Assembly: GCA_021837545.1 (NCBI GenBank)
Contig: JAKBFR010000097.1
Coordinates: 1 to 9,061 of the forward strand
DNA length: 9,061 bases
DNA from: Bacillota bacterium
GTDB taxonomy: Bacteria; Bacillota_A; Clostridia; Clostridiales; Clostridiaceae
Reading direction: 5' to 3'
The number at the start of each line of letters is the position of its first letter. The stretch's first letter is position 1. The notes under the pieces were generated by a model. It saw nothing but the letters and a program-made list of their open reading frames with translations, was not told where the DNA came from and ran no database searches. The position numbers and the translations under genes were made by a program. Positions 5,220 through 9,061 of this stretch are shown in pieces.

Positions 5220-6380
5220 ATGGCAAGGACTTTTCATCATGTTGATCTAAAATTAATAACCCCTCGCTTTGACTCTAAACTTACTGACTTGGTGATAGAC
5301 TTAGATTATCTTAGGAAAAAGAGAATAGAGGGAACTACTCCTTATATTATTTTTCTTCAGTTGAAAGGTATTTTTCACTTTCTCGAAAGTCTTGGCTCAG
5401 CTAGGATAGAGGGCAACAGAACTACTGTTGCTGAATTTATTGAAACTCAATTAGAACATAAATTAAAAAAAGAAGAGAATATTCTCGAAATAGAAAACAT
5501 GGATAAGGCGATGGATTTTATTGATAGTTCTATAAAAAATTCTATTCCAATTGACCATGCTTTTATTAGAGAATTACATAAACTTACAGTAAAAGATTTG
5601 TCTTTCCCCCCACATGGAGAAGGGGATCGTACTCCAGGAGTATATAGGCAAGGGTCTATAAGTATTTCTGGGTCTAATCATGTACCCCCTGAAGCAGTTA
5701 GAGTTCAAGATTATATGGATGAATTGATTGCATTTATTAACCAAAAAGACCCTTTTAAATATGATTTAATTAAAGCTGCAATAGCTCATCATCGCTTTGT
5801 ATGGATACACCCTTTTAGTAATGGGAATGGAAGAACTGTCCGGCTATTTACTTATGCAATGCTGGTTAAACAAGAATTCCACGTAGAGCAAGGCAATAGA
5901 ATTATTAATCCTACAGCTATTTTTTGTGGTGATCGTGATAAATATAACCAATTATTATCTTTTGCAGATTCAGGGAAAGAAGAAAGTATTTTAAATTGGT
6001 GTGAATACGTGCTATCAGGACTAAAACAAGAAATTGAAAAAATTGATAAATTAACAGAATATGACTATTTAAAAAAAGAAATCCTACTTCCTACGATTAT
6101 ATATTCACTTGAGAGAGAAAATATTACCGAGTTAGAATCAAAAATCTTAAAAAAAACAGTGGAAAAACGAATAATTCAAGCATCGGACATTAATGAATTC
6201 TTTCCGAATAAATCACCACAGGAAATATCTCGTCAAATAAATCGCTTAAAAGATAAAAAAATGCTACAACCCGAAAGCCAAGGGGCTAGAAAATATGTTA
6301 TAAAATTCGGTAATAATGTTTTGCTCCGAGGAATAATAAAATTTTTAGGAGAAAAAGGATTTTTACCAGTAAAAGACTAA
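5220..6380 (+). CDS. Class II Fic family protein with C-terminal winged helix
   Basis: The product has 386 residues from ATG 5220. Fic proteins usually transfer AMP (some transfer other phosphate groups) to target hydroxyls. An N-terminal region (1-55) precedes the inhibitory motif (S/T)xxxE(G/N), seen as S60-ARI-E64-G65; its position before the Fic core makes this class II. The flap is near PGVYRQGSISISG (139-151). The active-site motif is HPFSNGNGRTVR, with H197 catalytic and R205 and R208 in the anion-binding loop. The residue that is normally Asp/Glu in HxFx(D/E)GNGR is N201 here, which may change metal binding or nucleotide choice. Residues about 305-365 form a winged-helix domain (QASDINEFF, then PQEISRQINRLKDKKML), common in Fic proteins and possibly used for autoregulation. 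No antitoxin gene lies beside it, which fits built-in inhibition. It converges with the integrase gene 55 bp downstream. Confidence 0.88.
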   Translation: MARTFHHVDLKLITPRFDSKLTDLVIDLDYLRKKRIEGTTPYIIFLQLKGIFHFLESLGSARIEGNRTTVAEFIETQLEHKLKKEENILEIENMDKAMDFIDSSIKNSIPIDHAFIRELHKLTVKDLSFPPHGEGDRTPGVYRQGSISISGSNHVPPEAVRVQDYMDELIAFINQKDPFKYDLIKAAIAHHRFVWIHPFSNGNGRTVRLFTYAMLVKQEFHVEQGNRIINPTAIFCGDRDKYNQLLSFADSGKEESILNWCEYVLSGLKQEIEKIDKLTEYDYLKKEILLPTIIYSLERENITELESKILKKTVEKRIIQASDINEFFPNKSPQEISRQINRLKDKKMLQPESQGARKYVIKFGNNVLLRGIIKFLGEKGFLPVKD

Positions 6381-6435
6381 TTTGACATTTTCCAGCCGTA
6401 ATCGATTTTCGGTAAAATTGCGATCATCTGCCGGT

Positions 6436-7827
6436 TTAATTACCAAGTATGCTTAAAAGGTTCTGTTTTTCTACTTCAGGAATAGCTGCTTCTTTGAGAT
6501 ATTGCAGGCCCCTGTTTATACGTTCTTTTAGTTCTGTGGTCGATGATATGGGTTCGATTGTGATTGCTTCAGGAACGGGATTCTCCGGCCTCTGAATGAG
6601 CCCTGAATATGTGTCAGCAATTTGTCGCGCTTCTTCGGGCTTTACATGAGTATAATGTTCACTCATTTTCTGGCTATGTCCGGCAAGTTTGATAAGTACG
6701 CTCTGAGATACTCCGGACTTAGCAAGAATTGAAATATAAGAGTGTCTTAGGCTGTGAAAGCCCGCTTCAAGTACAGCGCGATTCTTTGTTCCTTTTCCAG
6801 TGCCGGGCCGGTGTACTTGAATTCCACAATCTTTCAAATGATCCTGAACGGCTCTGGCAATATGCGGCCGGGTGTTGACATTGTTGTATTTTTCAGCATA
6901 AAATGGTAAGAGATAGCCCCGGCGCTCTGACTTTGGAATATCAATTAGCTTATGAAATAAGATTTCCGGGATTCCTATAATAACTGGCTTTTTATTCTTA
7001 GCGGTCTTATTTGGGATTCTCTTAATAACTTTTGAATCAAGGTCTATTTCATGCCATTGAAGAGTACAACAGTCTCCAAGCCTTAGACCGGTAAAAGCTC
7101 CAAGGCCTAGTAATAGTTGTAAATCCCCAGAAGCACGTTCTATAACAACCCTGATTTCTTCAATAGAAAATTCCCGACGGGTGTCAGGAGTGTCTTTAAG
7201 CCTCTTGATATTCTCAAAAGGATTTACTTCTATCTTTGCTGGTTTCCTTAAGTAATAAAAGAATATTTTCAGGAAGTCTCTGTTTTTGTTAAATGTACCG
7301 GCGCTTAACTTTAAGCGCTTCAAGTATAAAGCATATTCTGAAGCGGTTTCTTCTGTAACTTCTTTCAGCCTGATCAGGACGGGTTTATTCTCTTTTATCC
7401 ATGAATAAAACTTATTCCAGTATCCGATATAATCTTTCAAGGTTCTATCACCGGATTGTGGCCTTTCCTGATTATGAATATAAGTATCCCATGCTTTATC
7501 AAAGGATAAGGCAGGGTTTAGGATATTATCAGCTTGCTTTGCAGCTTCAAGAATCCTTTCATCATCTGCTCTGATTGAAGCTAGCATCTGCTCTGTCAGA
7601 TTTTTTTTATCTCTCATGAAGTAGGGCGCTAGAAGCTTCTCTTTTGCCTTTTCTGCTTCTTTACGATTAGTGATAGATTTCCCTGTATCATCTATTAGAA
7701 CTTTTTTAAATTGCTTACCATTGAGATAAAATTTTACATAGTAATTTTTCCCTCTGAGAATAAGGCAGCCTCTTTGCAGGAGTTTGTTATTTTTACCGGT
7801 GCTGCCAGAATCTTTAGTATTCATCAT
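6436..7827 (-). CDS. int: Tyrosine recombinase/integrase
   Basis: The product has 463 residues and catalyses site-specific integration and probably excision of the element. The order is: an N-terminal beta-rich arm-type DNA-binding domain (about 18-70), a helical linker, a SAM-like core-binding domain (about 105-195) and the catalytic domain (about 218-400). Catalytic residues are visible: R249 in GAFTGLRLGD, a lysine in IPNKTAKNKK (K274 or a neighbour), H358 and R361 in GFHSLRHSY, H384 in LAGH, and nucleophile Y392 in SEHYTHV. The tail beyond 410 is extra and helical. Start is at the first of two adjacent ATGs, with only a weak GAG-type ribosome site. The start faces a tRNA-Leu 3' fragment about 110 bp away with an inverted repeat between, the usual int-attP layout. 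All catalytic residues are intact, so the enzyme should be active. Confidence 0.93.
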   Translation of the reverse strand: MMNTKDSGSTGKNNKLLQRGCLILRGKNYYVKFYLNGKQFKKVLIDDTGKSITNRKEAEKAKEKLLAPYFMRDKKNLTEQMLASIRADDERILEAAKQADNILNPALSFDKAWDTYIHNQERPQSGDRTLKDYIGYWNKFYSWIKENKPVLIRLKEVTEETASEYALYLKRLKLSAGTFNKNRDFLKIFFYYLRKPAKIEVNPFENIKRLKDTPDTRREFSIEEIRVVIERASGDLQLLLGLGAFTGLRLGDCCTLQWHEIDLDSKVIKRIPNKTAKNKKPVIIGIPEILFHKLIDIPKSERRGYLLPFYAEKYNNVNTRPHIARAVQDHLKDCGIQVHRPGTGKGTKNRAVLEAGFHSLRHSYISILAKSGVSQSVLIKLAGHSQKMSEHYTHVKPEEARQIADTYSGLIQRPENPVPEAITIEPISSTTELKERINRGLQYLKEAAIPEVEKQNLLSILGN

Positions 7828-7830
7828 ATA

Positions 7831-7876
7831 TATTGTTCTCTAATGTTAATTAGTGTTGCTCTTTGAGAGAACAATA
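7831..7876. promoter_or_regulatory. Perfect 11-bp inverted repeat between int and att site
   Basis: tattgttctct (7831-7841) and agagaacaata (7866-7876) are perfect inverse copies, 24 bp apart, beginning three bases from the integrase start codon. Inside the spacer ctaat-gtta-attag makes a second small inverted repeat (7840-7853). This is where integrase arm-type sites, excisionase sites or an int operator would be expected; as RNA it could also fold over the int leader. Confidence 0.55.
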
Positions 7877-7938
7877 AGGCCTGAAAAGTAAAAAGCAAGT
7901 ACCATAGAGTGCCAAATAATCATTAAATGGGGCTAGTA

Positions 7939-8003
7939 CAACGGACTTAAAATCCGTTGTCCATTATACGGACGTGGGGGTTCGAGTCCCCCCCCGGGTA
8001 CCA
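7939..8003 (+). tRNA. 3' fragment of tRNA-Leu(UAA): attachment-site scar
   Basis: The anticodon stem acgga/tccgt (7941-7945 with 7953-7957) closes loop cttaaaa with anticodon TAA (7948-7950). A leucine-type long variable arm follows (GTCC/GGAC, 7959-7962 with 7970-7973). Then come the T arm GGGGG-ttcgagt-CCCCC (7976-7992), the acceptor 3' strand cccgggt (7993-7999), discriminator A8000 and an encoded CCA (8001-8003). The partner acceptor strand acccggg and a D stem are not found at the right distance upstream, so this is not a complete gene. It reads as the tRNA 3' part left at one end of an element integrated into an intact tRNA-Leu, here next to the integrase; the tRNA itself should lie left of the window. 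Confidence 0.75.
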
Positions 8004-8407
8004 TTTTAGACTCAAAAATAGCCTCTAATAGCTGAAAAGCCGTTAGGGGCTTTGTTATTCAAAGTTTGCTATTGTTACGATATTATACAACAACAATCCA
8101 ACAACAAAAATTTTGAGGCTGGTAGTTTTTAGGGATTTTTTATAAATAACCAGTAGTCAGTATTAATTACTATTCTAAGATATTTGTCCGAATCGTAAAA
8201 AAGCCTTTTACAACCAAAGTAGCTATATTAAAAGTAAGAGGTGATTCGGCGCGGCACTTGACCATTTTTCAAAGCTTTAGAGCAGAAGCACTCATTATTA
8301 TTGCCATACAATAAGACTTGGGCATAACAAGCTTTAACGTGGAGTGAAACTATAAGATTCATACAACCGTTGTAGTACTGTTTTTATCCGCCATAAACTT
8401 TATTTAC
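8004..8407. other. Gene-free stretch on the outer side of the att scar
   Basis: About 400 bp without a credible gene on either strand. It holds a small terminator-like hairpin at 8036-8053, a stretch with several caacaa motifs near 8087-8106, and a pair of 7-bp inverse copies, ccgaatc (8188-8194) and gattcgg (8243-8249). A hairpin gtaaaa-aagcc-ttttac (8195-8211) lies immediately inside the left copy. The pair might belong to a small RNA or a decayed element; nothing decisive is visible. Confidence 0.4.
8036..8053. terminator. Possible small terminator hairpin after the tRNA fragment
   Basis: aaagcc (8036-8041) and ggcttt (8048-8053) form a 6-bp stem with a 6-base loop, 33 bp after the tRNA CCA. 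The following gttatt is only partly T-rich, so termination is weakly supported. It could be the original terminator of the tRNA-Leu transcript carried on the chromosomal side. Confidence 0.35.
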
Positions 8408-8833
8408 TTAAAAAAATGTATGGAAAAAAATAGTGCATAAAATAAAAAAGAGTCCTAATCCAAAAATGTAGTGATAAAATGTCTTCAATTTCTTTATTCT
8501 ATCAATTCTACTATACGGGTTCTTTGCGGGTTTCTCTGAATCTGGTACCTTGATTAATTTTTCGGTTGCTCTTTTATATGTTCTTTCATACAATTTTTTT
8601 GATAACCTAAAACTTATAAACTGCGAAATAAGAGTAATGATAAAACAACATGCTGCTAGAAAAAGGCTTATACTTATCGCCAACATATGTGTTTTAGCAG
8701 TTAAATGCCTAGAAGCAATGCAAATTAAAGGAATTGACGCTGAAGATACTGCAAACAATCCTTTTTCCATAAATATCTGAGTTTCTAAATGAAGTTTTCT
8801 CAAATAATCTTTGTCTTTGTCATCTAGCTTCAT
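8408..8833 (-). CDS. Three-helix membrane protein (copy 2, paralogue)
   Basis: The product has 141 residues. It shares the layout of the protein at 2528-3010: a short charged N-terminus with a LRKLHLETQIFMEK helix, hydrophobic segments at about 24-40, 50-75 and 119-139, and a basic loop between the second and third. Shared blocks are HLETQ, LFAVSSASIPL and HLTxKTH; the loop has diverged and lacks the ELAD repeat. The DNA for the first block is identical over 34 bases in the two copies, so they separated fairly recently or are under strong constraint there. AAGGAGG precedes the start and a promoter of the same design lies upstream. This copy is beyond the tRNA fragment and so is probably outside the integrated element. 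Function is unknown; a membrane effector or sensor is a guess from size and topology. Confidence 0.75.
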   Translation of the reverse strand: MKLDDKDKDYLRKLHLETQIFMEKGLFAVSSASIPLICIASRHLTAKTHMLAISISLFLAACCFIITLISQFISFRLSKKLYERTYKRATEKLIKVPDSEKPAKNPYSRIDRIKKLKTFYHYIFGLGLFFILCTIFFHTFF

Positions 8834-8875
8834 AAGCCTCCTTCATTTTAGGTTGTTTTTCTTTCTTTCTAACTC

Positions 8876-8905
8876 ATTATATATGGAATAAGTTCTTTGA
8901 ATCAA
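8876..8905 (-). promoter_or_regulatory. Sigma70-type promoter of membrane protein copy 2
   Basis: On the minus strand TTGATT (8900-8905) and TATAAT (8876-8881) are 18 bp apart. The region aligns base for base, with small gaps, with the promoter region of copy 1, including the GAAT-T-ATTC palindrome upstream of the -35 and the attgcctcg block at the far end (8950-8957). Confidence 0.65.
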
Positions 8906-8953
8906 TATTATATGAATTATTCTGTCTGTATAAAAAACAAGAATTAAAATTGC

Positions 8954-8972
8954 CTCGCAGCCTGTCGGACTT
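8954..8972 (+). repeat. Second copy of the MITE/IS-like end sequence
   Basis: ctcgcagcctgtcggactt matches the left end of the element at 1301-1319 in 18 of 19 bases. It begins exactly where the duplicated upstream region of the membrane-protein gene stops aligning. No inverse partner (aagtccgac) occurs in the remaining 89 bp, so any element starting here continues beyond the window. Confidence 0.55.
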
Positions 8973-9061
8973 CGTCTCGACATCCTGCTAATAAAATTTT
9001 CTCCATTAATACATATAAAATTTTAGTGTAAACTCTTGCTTTTAGCTCATAAAATGGTTTT

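Noticed and set aside
6381..6435. Bidirectional terminator between the converging Fic and integrase genes
   Set aside because: Only short imperfect pairing around cgattttcg was found, without a GC-rich stem and T-run.
7901..8003. Complete tRNA-Leu gene
   Set aside because: accatag at 7901 pairs with only the outermost three bases of the acceptor strand, and the stretch to the anticodon arm is about 13 bases too long with no D stem; only the 3' part is tRNA.
8550..8780. Plus-strand 76-codon frame
   Set aside because: Lies wholly antisense to membrane protein copy 2, whose paralogue confirms the minus strand as coding.

Overview
The window is AT-rich bacterial DNA, roughly two-thirds A+T by eye. 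Its genes mostly carry good Shine-Dalgarno sequences and end in TAA, TAG or TGA, so there is no sign of codon reassignment. No gene here fixes the taxon. The integrase, the replication-protein C-terminus and the HTH protein resemble families I associate with mobile elements of uncultured, PVC- or Elusimicrobiota-like bacteria, but that is an impression. The gene content is accessory: this looks like one end of an integrated element plus a little flanking DNA.

Layout. Positions 1-124 hold the 3' end of an unidentified gene. Positions 175-1304 form a two-gene replication module: a phage/plasmid-type replication protein C-terminal domain, then a DnaC-like helicase-loader ATPase with a zinc knuckle and a degenerate P-loop. 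A ~130-bp MITE-like inverted-repeat element (1301-1430) abuts the ATPase stop codon. Two small genes follow (1520-2255): a TerS-like HTH protein and an unknown protein with a 7-residue N-terminal repeat. On the minus strand lie a three-helix membrane protein (2528-3010) and a small hypothetical (3141-3395). On the plus strand are a standalone HsdR-N-type nuclease-domain protein (3606-4448) and a class II Fic protein (5220-6380). Between those two is a GC-richer, hairpin-packed noncoding island (4495-4972) with imperfect terminal inverted repeats. A tyrosine integrase (6436-7827, minus) ends the element. Just upstream of its start are a perfect 11-bp inverted repeat and a 3' fragment of tRNA-Leu(UAA) at 7939-8003, most simply read as the attachment-site scar. 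Beyond it are about 400 bp without a gene and a second copy of the membrane-protein gene (8408-8833), then a copy of the same 19-bp end sequence that starts the MITE-like element.

Interpretation. Integrase, tRNA attachment site, replication initiator/loader pair and a TerS-like protein, with no structural genes in view, suggest a phage-satellite-like or other replicating integrative element. It would run leftwards from the tRNA fragment, with its other end and the intact tRNA-Leu outside the window. The nuclease-domain protein, the Fic enzyme and the membrane protein are plausible cargo (defence, toxin or host modulation). The membrane-protein gene and its sigma70-type promoter occur on both sides of the presumed element boundary, so this cassette has moved or been duplicated. 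The strongest unexplained items are the structured island at 4495-4972 and the duplicated membrane-protein cassette.
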